Source: Vicia villosa (lineage: Eukaryota; Streptophyta; Magnoliopsida; Fabales; Fabaceae). From it: a DNA stretch of 64,000 bases. Below the pieces are notes generated by a model. It worked only from the letters and a program-made list of their open reading frames with translations, searched no databases and was not told the DNA's origin. The stretch covers positions 122,392,920 through 122,456,919 of the forward strand of contig NC_081185.1 in NCBI RefSeq assembly GCF_029867415.1, read 5' to 3'. Below, one piece after another: positions 47,448 through 61,979 of the stretch. Within the stretch, counting starts at the first letter, position 1; the number at the start of each line of letters is the position of its first letter. Position numbers and translations under genes: made by a program.

Positions 47448-50400
47448 ATGCAACCGCTGCCGAGTAACCAAACAACCATGATTGCCGCTGGAGCTTGTTT
47501 CTCCCCGCTCTTCCGCCGCAAGCAGCCGTTTCAGGCCTTGAAACTTAAGTCAGGCAGTATACGGAGCATAACCTCTACTCGGTTTGCCATGTCAATCAAC
47601 AGTGTTGGAGCAATGGAGGAGAAGCAGAGACGGAGCGGTTGGAAGGAATACTTGGAGCAAGCGAAAGAGTTGATAAAAGCAGACGGTGGACCTCCGCGGT
47701 GGTTTTCGCCGTTAGACTGCGGTTTGCCGTTGGAGAATTCTCCGCTGATGCTGTTCTTGCCAGGTCAGTCATTGTTTTGATATTAGTTGCTGAAAAACTT
47801 CTAAACCAATACATTAATCCAACGTAGATTCTACCAATAACCACAAAATCTAATCAAGATTTTTTTTTCAGTAAACTGTTTTATTTTAAACAAAATTAAT
47901 GTAGAGCTTTTCTACTAAAGTATACAAATTTTAATCTTTGTTGACTTCATTAATAACTCAAAAGTGTAATCCTTAAATTTTGTCGAATCGAAGATCGAAT
48001 GAAAAATTAGTAATGCATTTATTTATTCATAATTAATTTACAATTGTTATTTTTTCAAAAAATAAAACAAATTAATTTTTTAACCAATATAAACTTTAAT
48101 TAATTCAAAAAACAAGCGATACAAGGCGATCACGAGAATCTGCCATACACTATCAGACAAGAAAAACAAAAACTAAGGCTACTAAACCATTACATTAATC
48201 AGATAATCTCTAGTCTTTCTATTATGCCATCCTCTATAGACTATCATGTCTATGATAATATCTTCAACTTTCCTATTTTGTATAAGCTTTCCAAATCTTT
48301 TGTTATTTCTATATCTCCAAATTTCATAAATACATTTAGTGGCAGTCAGTTTAAGAAGTTGAAAACTCTCTTTTAGATAAAATAAATTAATCATTAAAAA
48401 ATAACCCTAAAAGTACAATTAATTTGGAAAATGCGCCCTAAAGGTACAATTTAAGTAAATAAAAAAATGTTATCTTCAAAATTGTTATTAAATTTACTAT
48501 AGATATATAATTAATGTTTTAAACAGGTCGGTAGGTCACATAAACTATTGTCTTTGGCCTCTAAATTAATTTTTTCTATATTTAGTAATATTCACTTTCG
48601 ACATTTTAAAATTGCATTGCTTTTATTGTGTGGTTTGCTAGCTTTACTTCCAATTTAATTTAATTTGAAGATAGAGTATCATTAAAAGAATGGAAAAAAG
48701 TTAATGCAGAGACAATAAATGCAACAATGCACATGGTAAACATTGGCCGACACCATCATATATAATATAAATAGACTTTTTTTAAAAAAATATTTAGGCT
48801 TTTTTATTTTACAATTTCATGCTATGATGAACTCACATTATTAATAATAATAATATAAAAATTCAAAAAAATTATTTAAGATTAATACTAAATCAATTTT
48901 ATTATCAATTAAAAAATATAAATAAAATTAATTAAAATAATTTCATAAATATTTTAAAACTTAAAATTCAATAAATAAATTTTAAATATTTTATACTTCA
49001 TTTTAAACACGCCTTAGACCTAAACATGTATTAGGCCGGTCCTAGTTTTAAATTATTTTTTTAAAGAGAAATTTTTTATTTGTAGGTTTTTTAACATGTG
49101 TTCTATGGACACGTTTTTTAGGTTTAATTTTTTTTGTACTATATTTTAATTTTGGAATTCGTTATAATTTTTAAATTAAAATTTTTATTGATCTCTTAAT
49201 TCTTTAAAATATAATACATTAATCATTAATTTTATTTAATTAACAGTAAAAAAATTAAAAATTGGTCAATAATTCATTGTTAATTAATTGAAAAAGATTA
49301 GCATAATACATTTTATAAAATTAAAAAATTAATATAAATATTTTAAGTTAAAATACCAAAATAAATTTAAAAATTAACATACAAGACCACATAATAGAAT
49401 ATTAAACCTATTTTCTATCAGAAAGAGAAAGATGATTATATTGCAACGTGCTTGAAAGTCGAAATCACATATTGAGATTATGTTTGACCTGATTTTTTGT
49501 TGACTTATCTTCAACTTTAAAGGAAAAGTTGGGCCAAACAATTTTTACAAAATGCTTCTTATAAAAAAATAACTTTTATCTTAAAAATAAAAATATAATT
49601 TAAGTAGTGACTTTTATTTTAAAAATAAAAATATAATTTAAGGAGTTTCTATTAAAGCAGTTGAAAGTAACTTTATAATAATTTTTTAGAATACATGTAC
49701 ATAACTATATATATCTTCGAATCTCAGTGAATACAATTTATACCATCACATTATTATAAATTACTTTTTAATTCTTCACTTCAACACACATTTTCATAAT
49801 TCTTTTTATATTACTTTATTTTATCTAATTCAAAAAAAATTATTCGTTCACATGGCAATATTATTTTCACATATTTTTAAATATTTATTAAAAAAAATCA
49901 TTTAATTTTTTCACTTTTTTATATTATTTTATCTATATATTAAATAAAATAACTTTTAAATTTAAAAAATTATAAATATTATCAAGCAACTTTTATTTTC
50001 AACTTCAATTTAAAAATCTTTTATAGCCGAAAAAAATCCGACCAAATGATATCTATATATGTTTAATGTTTTAAAAATCAGACCAGACCGGCCGGTCGGA
50101 CCGGTTGATCCGAGAACCGGTCAGGTAATTGGTCTGGTTTGATTGCTGGATCACATATGTCATTGAACCGGTGTGAACCGGTCAAAATCGGTGTAAATTG
50201 ATAAAACCGGGAAAAACGGCGGTTTTCAAGAATCGGTGGTTTATATGCATTTTTAATTTTTTTTAATTTTAAAAACTTAAAACAACAATCATTTTAATTA
50301 TTTTAATAAAAATTAAAAGAAAAAATAAAAGAAAAATATAGAAAATAAAAATAGAAAATAAAAATAAAAATAGAAATAAAGATGTTTTGGATGCGGTTGA

Positions 50401-53400
50401 TTTTGTTTCAGATGATTTTGATATTGAAGAAGGAGGTATCAACATTGAAATAATTTTTTCTTCTTTGAAATTAAATTTAGTAGACAATGAAATTATTTAT
50501 TATAATTTATTCAATTAGATTATGTTACGATTAAATTTGTTTGCAAATATATACTTTGTAATTTTATACTATTTTATTATGTGTGATATCTATGTTTAAA
50601 ATTTGAATTTAAATTATGAACATGTGAATTTATTTAAGATATGATATTTTTTAAAAATTTAAGTGCCAGTTATATATTGTAGAGACTACTGAATCATCAT
50701 GTTCGACATGTTTTATACCTATATAGTTTTGTTATAACGACCGGTCTATTCAACCGAGTTATCCGGTTTAGTCATGCGGTTCGACCAGTGACCCAGTGGT
50801 TCAACTAATAAACTAGTGACACAGTACCCTCACTGATTTGATGTCCGATCCGATTTTTAAAACACCGTGTGCATCAAACTAATCTATCAATTCCGACATT
50901 TATTTGACATGTTCTCGTAATGAATAACGAAAGAAATCACAACAAACTTTGATCTTGACGTATACCTACCTATAAAACATGCTAGTGTACTATGCTTTTA
51001 AACTGTATTTATTTATTATTTTTTGGATTACTATATTTAGAATATAAACATAAGCATACCAAGGTCAATCTTGGAGTACTCAACGGTGGCGGACACACAT
51101 CAATTTAGAGATCGACAAATGTGAACAGCTCAATTGAAATCGGATCGGATTGTGCGTCGAGTTAATTCAGTTGTTTAATTTAGATTGTCAAAATTGGACC
51201 TTAAAAATTAAACTACTGTTTGTGTTGAATTACTTGGATTTATCTTTCGACTCAAAATCTATAATAACTGACCATTTCTCCAACTTTACCTCAACTTTTA
51301 AAGTTTGTACCAATTATTATTTTATATTTTTTAGTTTTACATCCATGGTATTTTTAAGTTTGCATTTTAAATTTATAGAATATCTCATTATACCATTTGA
51401 TTCTCTCACTTATTTGACGAAATTTTAATTATGATTCCTGCGTCTGTAAATACATATCTGGAAGTATTTTTTTAATAAAAAATTAGTTTTTTTCATAGAT
51501 ACATCTACGGAAGCGTTAAAAACACAGTAAACGTTCAAAAATTCAAATTATTTCAGTTCAGCAAATCTTCCGTAGATATATCTACGAAAACGTTAAAAAC
51601 AAAGTGTTTTGTAGATGTACATACAGAACATTATGTCATATTTAAATCTTCTGCATTTCACTCCAAATTAAAATAGAACATCAAATAATAGTGCAATTTA
51701 TATGATGTATACGATGTATTTTTTTGGTGTTCTATTTTCCATTGCCTTAGGGTTTAGGGTTTAAAAAATTGCAAATTGCACTATAATTTGATGTTCCATT
51801 TTTGTTTAAAAAAATTGAAATTTAAGAGTGAAATGTAGTTGATTTGAAAATATAACAGAATTATTTTTAACACATTTCTTAGATACATCTACGTAAGATT
51901 TGCTAAATCGAAATAATTTGAATTTTTCTTAAGTTTGCTGTGTTTTTTACGCTTCCGTAGATGTACCTACAGAAAGATTAAAGTTTTTTTTTTAAAAAGT
52001 GTTTTCGAAGATACATCTACGGAACTAAAGAAATATTTTTGACAACTCGCATGGTGGATAAAAGATCCAAATGGTGAGGTTAGAGATTCTCCTCATTTAT
52101 GTCTTGCAAGTTTTTTTTTCATTATTTTATCTCTTTTTTATAGGCTTGGATCCTCTCTTATATTTTTCTTTCCAACTCTCTTATTTAGTAATTTCTTTCT
52201 ATCTCTATTTTAAGTTTTATTTCTTTTTTTAAATTTATAATATTTTATTTATCATCTCACATTTATGTTGTGTGAAGAAACAATAATGAGAGAAAGAGAG
52301 TCTCTAAAGTGTTCTTTTATATTTGATAATTAAAAGTTTAAATTGCACTATTTCCTTTCTCTTTTATTTATTTATGGTAGAGTTTAAATTATATCCTTTA
52401 ATTATTTAAAATTTTTAGAAGCCATTGTCTTCACAGCTCATACTTTATATTTACACTTTTTTTACTTTTTACTCTGGTCTTTAAATTCACGCAAGTTTCC
52501 AAACCATAGTTTTTTGTTTTGAAAAAACTAAAAGGTATATTAAATAAAAGACTCCAGCATGAGTCATGCTAGGAGCAAAGTACAACAGTACATTGTAGTA
52601 CCATAACAGATTAACAGGTACAATATACACCAGAAAAACTAAATACAAAATACACCCCCCACTGATACAAACAGACTAGTCAAATACTCCACTAGCAGCC
52701 CCACACCAACTAGTACTAGCTACTATAATACTTGAAATTCACGCAGGCTAATTTACAATTTAAGGGATTTGAACTCCCAACCTTTTGTATTTATTAAAGA
52801 AGGATCTCACCACTCAACCACCTAAGTTTAGGTGAAAGTTTTATGGCATATATAATATTTAAATGAAATCATGAAACTAGTAAAATAGGTGGTGAGAGAA
52901 AGGAAGTATGTTAAAACAATAACGTCTATTCAAAATGAAAGTTTTATGGCAGTATTGATATATACCACTTGAATGAAAGCATAAAACCAGTAAAATAGGT
53001 GGTGGGAGGAAGACGGGAATTTGTTATATATTATTTCTACTATAAAACTTTCAGCTAAACTTAAGTGGTTGAGTGGTAACATTAGGGATTGGAATTGTTA
53101 AAATTAATTAACAAGACCTACGATCTAATTTATACATGTTTAAGTCAAAAATTTTGAATAGGAAAGTGTAGACTCTATTGTACTTTGTATTTTATATTAA
53201 AATATAAAAATAAAATTTAATTATCTTGAAAAATTTATGAAAATAAATTAAAAAAATCTTATGAATAATGTCATAAGTTGTTTACATAAATTCTCTCAAA
53301 CAAATAATTTCACAAAACTTATACTCTTATGTAAGCTTAAATAAGTTAATGTAAACAAACATTTAATTTCATTGTACTTTTGATTTTCTAGTATATTTAA

Positions 53401-56400
53401 TCATTAGTTAAATTGTTTATTTACATATATTAAAATGATATAGACTTTTTAAGCAGAATAATAAACTAATGACTAATATCAGACATTCGAAAAGATCAGA
53501 CTCAGGCAAAAAAATAAGCTTATGATAAGTCGTATGTCAGACTAAGGCTTTGAATTATTTAGTAAGTCAAACTCAGATTCGGCAAAGTCTAACTCGGTCC
53601 AACCTATTCTCACATAAGTAACTTTTTTTTCTAATGGCCAAATGGTTATGAGGATTGAATTCTTTGGTGTTCAAAATTTTGGTATTTAAATTTTAAATAC
53701 TTAATTTTTGTAATTTTCTAAAAAATAATTATAATTAAATGAATAATAATGAATTAGACTTATTTAATGAAAATGTAGCATTGACACATAATTAAGTCAT
53801 CTCATGTCATCAAATTTTGATCTTAACTTAGAAGGAGATTAAAATTTGAAAAAATAAATTTAAAAAAACATAAATAAATTAACCAAAATAATATAGAAAT
53901 GAAGGAGAGATGAGTGAGAGAAAGAGAAAAGAGAAAATAATCTTGTGTTATCATCTTCAAAGGTACCCTTTTGCATTGTAATATGAGCCTTATTTATAGG
54001 ACCAAAGGGAGATGGAAAGTCGCATCTATTAATAGGGAACATGAAGATGAAAAGGAAGAATAAGGATGAACATCCACTTTTATCTTTATTCATAACACCT
54101 CCCCCCTTGGATGTCCATTGAGGATATGTCTCATTAAAACCTTACTAGAAAAAACCCAATGGAAAAAATTCTAGTGAAGGAAAAAGAGTATAATATTCTT
54201 TGAATGTGAATTGCCTCGTTTAAAACCTTACCGGGAAAATCCAGTGGGACAAAACCATGGTGAAGGGAAAAAGAGTGCAAAACATATGTATTTCTCCCCC
54301 ATCATGCAGACATTTATATGTGAGACGATATTTTTTGTAGTTGTTGCTTATAAATTTTTCTTGGAAGAGACTTCATGTAGCGCATCATTTGATGAATTTG
54401 TTGCTATGAGTTGTTGCATAGATCTCCATGAAATGGTTGTACCATCACATGTAAACAAATAACCTGTTTCTGATCTACCATTGTAAGAGTCTGACAAGTA
54501 ACCTGCATCTCTACAAAAACAAAGTATATGTTTGACTCTGTTTGAATATCTTTGTGTAGCTGAATAATTGTATCTTGCTAATAGATTGACCACAAATGAT
54601 ATATCAAGACGTGTATAATTAACAAGGTACATTAGTGCTCAAATTGCACTAAGATATGGTACTTCAGGATCAATCAATTTTTTAAATCCTTTTCTCGAGG
54701 CCTGAGAGGATCAGATATTTCTCTACATCTAATGATATAACAATCATTGGAGTAGACAACTTATGAGATTTTTCCATGTATAAGTGTTTCAACACTTTTT
54801 TATATAACCTTTCTGATGTACAAATATTCCATTGTCCAAATTCTCAATTTGTAAGCCTAAACATAATTTTGTTTTTCCTATATCCTTCATCTCAAACTCT
54901 TCCTTTAAGCAATTTATAGCTTTTGGAAGCTCTTCAGGAGTTCCAATAATATTTATGTCATCCACATAGACAACTATTATTGTAAATTATTTTTCACATC
55001 CTTTTATGAAAATACAAGGACAAATTGAGTTATTTGTATATCCACCCTTTAGTAAATATTCATTAAGGCGATTATATCACATTCGTCTAGATTTTTCAAC
55101 CCATAGAGAGACTTGTTCAATTTAATAGAGTAGTTTTCTCGACATCCAAAATTACGTGCCTCTAGTATATTGAATCCTTCAGGGAGTTTCATGTAAATGT
55201 CACTATTAAGTGAACCATATAAATAATCTGTTAAAACATCCATCATGTGCAAATTAAGCCTTTCATGTGCTACAAGGCTTATTAAATATCGAAAAGTGCT
55301 TGCATCTATTATAGGTGAATATGTCTCATCGAAATTAATTTATGATCTTTGCGAAAATCATTGAGCAACAAGTCGAGCTTTGTATCTCACAGTTTTATTA
55401 TTTTCATTTTGTCTTCGCACGGAAACTCATTTGTATCCAACCGACTTCACATCTTGAGGTGTTTGAACTACAGGTCCAAACACTTGTCTCTTGTGAAGTG
55501 AGTTTAATTCTGCTTCAATTGCATATTTCCATTTAGGCCAATCCTCACTTAGTGTACAAACTTTACTAGACGTCGACTCATGATCCTTTTTGCCATTCAT
55601 CACATTTAGCGCTATATTGTATGAAAAACATCATCAATGTTGACTTCATGTCGGTTCCATTGTATTCCATTATGGACATAATTTATCGAGATCTCTTTAT
55701 TTTCATAAGTTTCAGGTACCTGATCAATCTCTTATGGAGATAAAATGTTTATTCTATCTGTAGATTCTTTTAAATTTTCTATATCCTCACTTGGGTCATC
55801 TTTATTCTTAGCTCCCTTTCTTGTTCGAGGATTTTTATCTTTGGAACCAATTGATTTGCCACGCTTCAGACGTGGTTGAGACTCATTTGATTTTCCAGCA
55901 AGGATATCAATTTTTGTTGGAGCATTTGAAGTTGGTATATATGATTTAGTCACACCTTTTGGATCAGTGAATGCATTTGGTAATTAATTTACTAAGTTTT
56001 GAAGCTGAATTATCTTTTGAACTTCTAGTTCACATTGTTTTGTTCGAGGATCAAGATGAGATAATGATAATTCATTCAAATTGATATCTTTTTCCAGCTT
56101 CTTATTCTCCTCCCTAATGCTGGAAAATTTGATTCATCAAAATGACAATCAGCAAAACAAGCACTGAATAAATCTCTTGTTGTTGGTTCAAGGTACTTAC
56201 GATAGATAGAGATTCACATCCAACATATATTATCATCCTCCTTTGAGAACCTATCTTATTGCGTCGTGGTAGAGAAATTGAAACATACACTACACATCCA
56301 AAAATTATTAGATGGGAAATATTATGTTCTTTACGAAAAACTAACTATAAAGGGGAAGAGATGTGATAACTTGTTGGCCTGATGTGAATCAATGTTGCAG

Positions 56401-57777
56401 CAAGCAAAATTGCATGTCCCCAAGCAGAAATTGGAAGTTTGCATCTCATAATAAGAGGTCTAGCAATTAATTTCATGTGTTTAATAAATGATTCTGCAAG
56501 TCCATTTTCTGTATGAACATGTGCTACTGAATGTTCAATGTATCAATTTCAGTAGACATACAATACTCATTAAATGCTTGAGATGAAAAATTCTGCAGCA
56601 TTATCAAGACTAATTTTCTTGACATGATATTCGGGAAAATGAGTTCTTATTCAAATCAATTGAGCTATCAATTTCGTAAACGTCTGGTTGCAAGTTAACA
56701 ACAAACAAACATGTGACCATCTAGTTGATGCATCAACTAAAACCATAAAATATTTCGAACTTTTGGTTCATATTGGTTTGTATGGGGATCAAAATTTAAA
56801 ATTGTTTATTTGAACTTCTCGTTCATGATTTCAACTCCTTATTCCCTCCCACTAATATTGAAAAAATAATTTATTAAGTGATAATCAGCCTACTGGACTA
56901 CAATCAAGTGTTTTATTATTTGCTCAAATCATATCCTCAAAATTGAGATTCATATCAATATTCTTTCATGACTCATCTTAATGTATTATATTGGAGCAAT
57001 TGGAGTATACACAACACATCCAAATATTCACTTAGATGAGAAATATTAGAATAAATGGTAAGTTTACGTAGGATTAAAATATAGTATCTTGTTGGCTTGT
57101 TGCGAATAAATATTTAATGTACTTGATTGCAGGTTTCCAAAGTATAATTTAGAAGTTATAACCTCATAAGTATCAATCATACAACTGACTTTAGACGTCT
57201 AAAGAATGGATCTTCAAGTCCACTTTTTTTCATGTGAATATATGCTACAATGTTCAATATCATTTTTTAATAATATATGTGATACTTATCAAGAAAGTTC
57301 TAGAAAGAAAAAATTCAGAAAATGAGATCATTTTTTGAGAAGACAATTTCATAAGCTTTTGGTTGTGAGTAGACAATAAATATTTTTCATGATATTTTGG
57401 TTAATGCAACAATTAATGTCATGAAAAACTCAATTTTTTTGATTTTTAATTTCCTTTAGAAACACAACAATTTACTGGATTGAAAAAACTTATGGTTCTT
57501 CAATATTAATTATTCGCATCATATCATATCCGAGATCACTTAACCGATTTTAATTACCAACAATACATTTAAGTGTAATTTGTAAATTTCTGGTTTACAA
57601 TGTCACGTGCTTCAATTATACTAATATAAATGTAGTACAAACTCGAGGAAAAAGTTGGTAGCTGTTACAAATGTCATCCATACATTATACTTGTAAATAG
57701 AAAAGAATAGTATAATCAAGATTTATACGAGAAATCTAAGCACTATTATAGCAACTTTAAAATATGTAGAAACTTTA

Positions 57778-57827
<50 letters not shown>

Positions 57828-60800
57828 CAACATAGTTGTAAAAAAAACTTTATAGTGCAAAAATATAGTCTATACAATAAAAGAGAATGATACATGTTAA
57901 TTATATAAACCAAATCACTAACTATTGACATAAGAGATTAATTTTATTGTTTGACTAGTACCAATGGATATGGAGAGTGAGATTACTTTGTTAGTAGCAA
58001 TAAAATAAAGTTCTGAAACTGACCTTTTATTTTTTCCTCCAGTAATCAATGTCTCAATTCTCTTGATAAAATATTAATATTTAAAAATAATAAGATATAA
58101 AAAAAATAGTATCAACAAGACTTTGTTTAATATGAGATAATACAATTGATGACAGGAATTAAACACTGACCATCCTAATTTTGAAGAATCAAGAAGTATA
58201 TCTAATTTGTGTAATGGTTGGCAATATATTCAAAACCAATATAATAGTATCTCATGATTATCAAAATCATACAAAATCATATCACTAAATTTATACCAAC
58301 ATATAATAAATTTTTTTACTATCTTTCAGAGATGCTGATAAGTTCTTTAGAAACTATATAAATAATTATTTTGTTATCTTCCAGGGGCTTGATAAGTTTT
58401 TCAAGAATTATATAAATAATTATTTTGTTATCCTTAAGGGATACTTGATAAGTTTTTAGAGAACTATATAAATAATTTGTTATAAACAATGATCTACAAA
58501 AAATTTGTTCTGTTATCCTTCATGGATGCTTGATAAGTTCTTCAAGAAATATATAAATAATTTGTTATAACAATGACCTACAAAATATAACAATCCTTCT
58601 GAAATGTGTTAAAATTATTTGTGCCGTTCTTCTAGAATTATAATCTTTTATGAGCATATAAAAATTATAAACTTTTAGATGATACAACAAAAAAATCTTT
58701 ATGAAATCCTTATGAGATATTTTAATATTATTCTTGCAATTTTTTTGAGATGCATCGAAATCACAGTTGATATTATCTTAATCAAATATATAATAGGTTG
58801 AATAACTATTATACCTGAAAGTTTCGTGATGATAAGATGTTATGAAATTAATCAAAATAATATAGAGATAAAGGAGAGATGAGTGAGATAGAAAAGAGAA
58901 AGTAATTTTGTATTATCATCGTCAAAAGTACCCTTTACATTACAATATGAGTCTTATTTATAGGACTCAAGGAAGATGAAAAGTCGCGTTTTATTAATTG
59001 ATAATATGCAAATGAAAAGCAAAAATAAGGATGGCCATCACGCTTCTATCTTTATTCATAACAAATCTGAATTTTAAAATAGAAGAATAAAAAAAATAAA
59101 AATAAAAATTGCAATTAAGCCAATTGCACTAATCTACTTTGAATGAAAACAATGGAGGGGTTCAGGGGAAGAGAGTTTTGAGAAGTTTATTTTTTTCTTC
59201 CACTTCCATCTCTGGTTTCCATTTTTCTTGATGAGATTACGCAGAGATCAGAAAATTGGATTGAGGTTTCGGTGGTGGCGGAAATGCCGCCACCTTCTTG
59301 TGGCAACTATCTGAAGCTGAGATGCTGTGTGAGATGAGAGCGTCTTACTTCGCACAATGCTTCCAGCTCTACGATCTCATTTGCAATTACATTGTTAATT
59401 CTATATATTGGTTGTGCACCATATAGTTTATTTCACCACAATATTTATTCATGTAATCTGATGCTGTATGTATCAAACAACAAGCTTATTATATTCCAAA
59501 TTTTACAGGAATTGATGGCGTGGGATTGGGACTTGTTTCGCATCATCTCCAACTCGGAAGGTTTCTCTTCATTTCACCTTTTTTAGACCTACTAGCATTT
59601 CACATTAAATCAATTATGTAATAATGAAATATTAATTTTGTTATTTTTTGTTCATTCAAGGATATTTGATTTGTGGTGCTTGCATATTCCATTTGCCGAT
59701 CGAACACCATTTACAGGTCCTTTTTCCTTGTATACTGCTCATCTTCAACAATCTTACATTATACATTATGTTTCTTTTTCAGTAGTGTATTCCATCATTA
59801 TTTATTTTCCTGTTGCAGACCTTGTGAAATTAGTTGAGACAACAGTTAGGTTAGAGTATCAGCGTTCACCAAATAGGCCCATATATCTCGTCGGAGAATC
59901 CCTAGGAGGCTGCCTTGCGCTGGCTATTGCCGCTCGTAACCCTCATATTGATCTTGTACTAATTTTGGCAAATCCAGGTAACTTTTTAGCTTTTAGTCAT
60001 ATAGATAAGATTTATTAGCTTTCCTTTTAGTGATCTTATACTAATTTTGGCAAATTCAAGTAAGATGTCTGTTATTGCCTATGAATAAGCTGGAGATTAG
60101 TGTTTTCCGAGTAATGCCATTTATTGGAAATGGTTCAGTGAAAATCCATTTCATAGCTAGAGCTTTGAGTGAAAATTCCTTAACAATATCCAAGTTGTTT
60201 TTGCTGTAGCAAATCAGTTAAAGAATCACAAAGTACCTGATCTGACCATGACCTTCCTATTTGGCAGCTACTTCTTTCGGTAGGTCCCAGGTGCAACTTC
60301 TAACATCATTGTTGGACGCGTTGCCTGCCACACACTTTCCTGCTCTGCCTAACATTCTCAGTTTGAGTGCAGGTTTGCTCATGTTTCTTTGCTGTTTTTT
60401 AATAAGTACTATTTTCTCAACATCCATGTCAGGTGCCTTTAGTCCAAATTTGATCTTCATAGCTCCTAATATATCTTGAAAATGTTGAATGTTATGCAGA
60501 AAACGAGAAATGCATCTAATTTTCGAGAATTATGTGAAGAATTGTTTTCTTTCACCAAAAATTATTTTATTTTAAATATTGTGTTTCTCTTTATTAGGAG
60601 TCTAGTTTATAAGATTGGAACCGTGCCTCCAAATTGTTTGAGACAACCCTGTAAATTTCATATTATGTCTCTACTTCCCTATTTTCTAGGATGTACCCAC
60701 TATGGTTTACGGCGTATGAGATTGTTGTGGATCTAGTTTTCTCCTTAACCATATAAATGTTTCATGCCTTTGTTCGTTCTTGTCTTTGATTCTTTTTTTC

Positions 60801-61940
60801 ATTTTCCGCTTTTGCTTTCCGCTAAAATTTGAATTATTTATTAATCATAGTTTTCTAGTTAATTAAATTAGCAAATACTTAATTTCTTCTATGTCACTAG
60901 GAACCTATGCTAATTTTTCACTCCAATATCTTAAGGCCTAGTTTTTTTTTTGGTAAAGTTCAAATATCATAGTGGAGAACTTGTATTCCGCCTTTATCTT
61001 TTACCAAAGAAAATGATACTTTTCTCTATTAATGCCTTCAAATTTTCTTTTAACATTAGGAGACATTCTAAGGACAGTGTTCGATAACGCTGTGAAAAGA
61101 CTTCCACTACTAAATGCAGCAAGAGAGCCACTAGGCGACTTTAATACTTTTGCATCATCTCTTCCTGTAAGGTTCTACCGTTGTTTTTATTTAAAAAATT
61201 AAATAAAAACAATTTCAATTAGAAGTGCAGTGTGTGACTTTTTCTTTATGCTTTGAATATTTGAAGCATGTTGTGTGAGTAATAATGAGTTAATGCCATT
61301 GAAAGTGCTTAAAGCATAATTCAGAATAAATATTAAGTGAACATTGGCTAACTTATTTTCGTTCTTCTATTATAATTTAAACATAGTAAAAGTGGAATAT
61401 GCTGGATTTTGGAAGACTGTGGTTGCACATCACTGCATTTTCTTTGATCTGACTAGTTGTTGCTCATTTGAGCTTTCACTTCATTTACTTTCAATACTGA
61501 ATATCTATTGTTGATTAAATTATCAGGTTCTTGCAGACATTTTACCAAAAGAAACATTTTTGTGGAAACTAAAGATGCTCAAGTCTCCGTCAGCATATGC
61601 TGATTCACGCCTATATGCTATCAAAGCTCAGACTCTGATACTTTGCAGGTTCATCTCCTTGTGATTGTATATCTTATATTGGTCATTATATTGAATCATA
61701 TGTTCTATCACATAGCAGAAATATGATAAAACCAACTGGTATATTATAACTGAAAATGGGGAAGGATCCCCTTTGATTACGAACAACGGAAGCACTTCGA
61801 GGGTCTGCCAACTTCCCAATGCCAAAAGGCCCTATTCCTCTCCTATGATAAGATAATCCCCTCTCTAATCCTCCTCTCTATTAATAGGCAGCATGCCTTA
61901 TTTAACCTAACTAACTCTCATCAAAACTATTAACTATCCA

Positions 61941-61979
<39 letters not shown>

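Larger units (their letters stand above)
53874..59063 (-). mobile_element. Old Ty1-copia element in PES intron 1
   Basis: Two LTRs in the same direction, about 58,843-59,063 (5' LTR, - strand) and 53,874-54,097 (3' LTR), share phrases such as GGAGAGATGAGTGAGA and TATCTTTATTCATAACA but differ at many bases, so the insertion is old. A polypurine tract (complement of CCTCCCCCCTT, 54,098-54,108) adjoins the 3' LTR, whose start is TGTTATGAATAAAG. Polyprotein remnants lie between. It points against the host gene's transcription. Confidence 0.85.

Noticed and set aside
51747..51763. Interstitial telomere
   Set aside because: Only two TTTAGGG units, at the centre of a fold-back element; too short for a telomeric relic.
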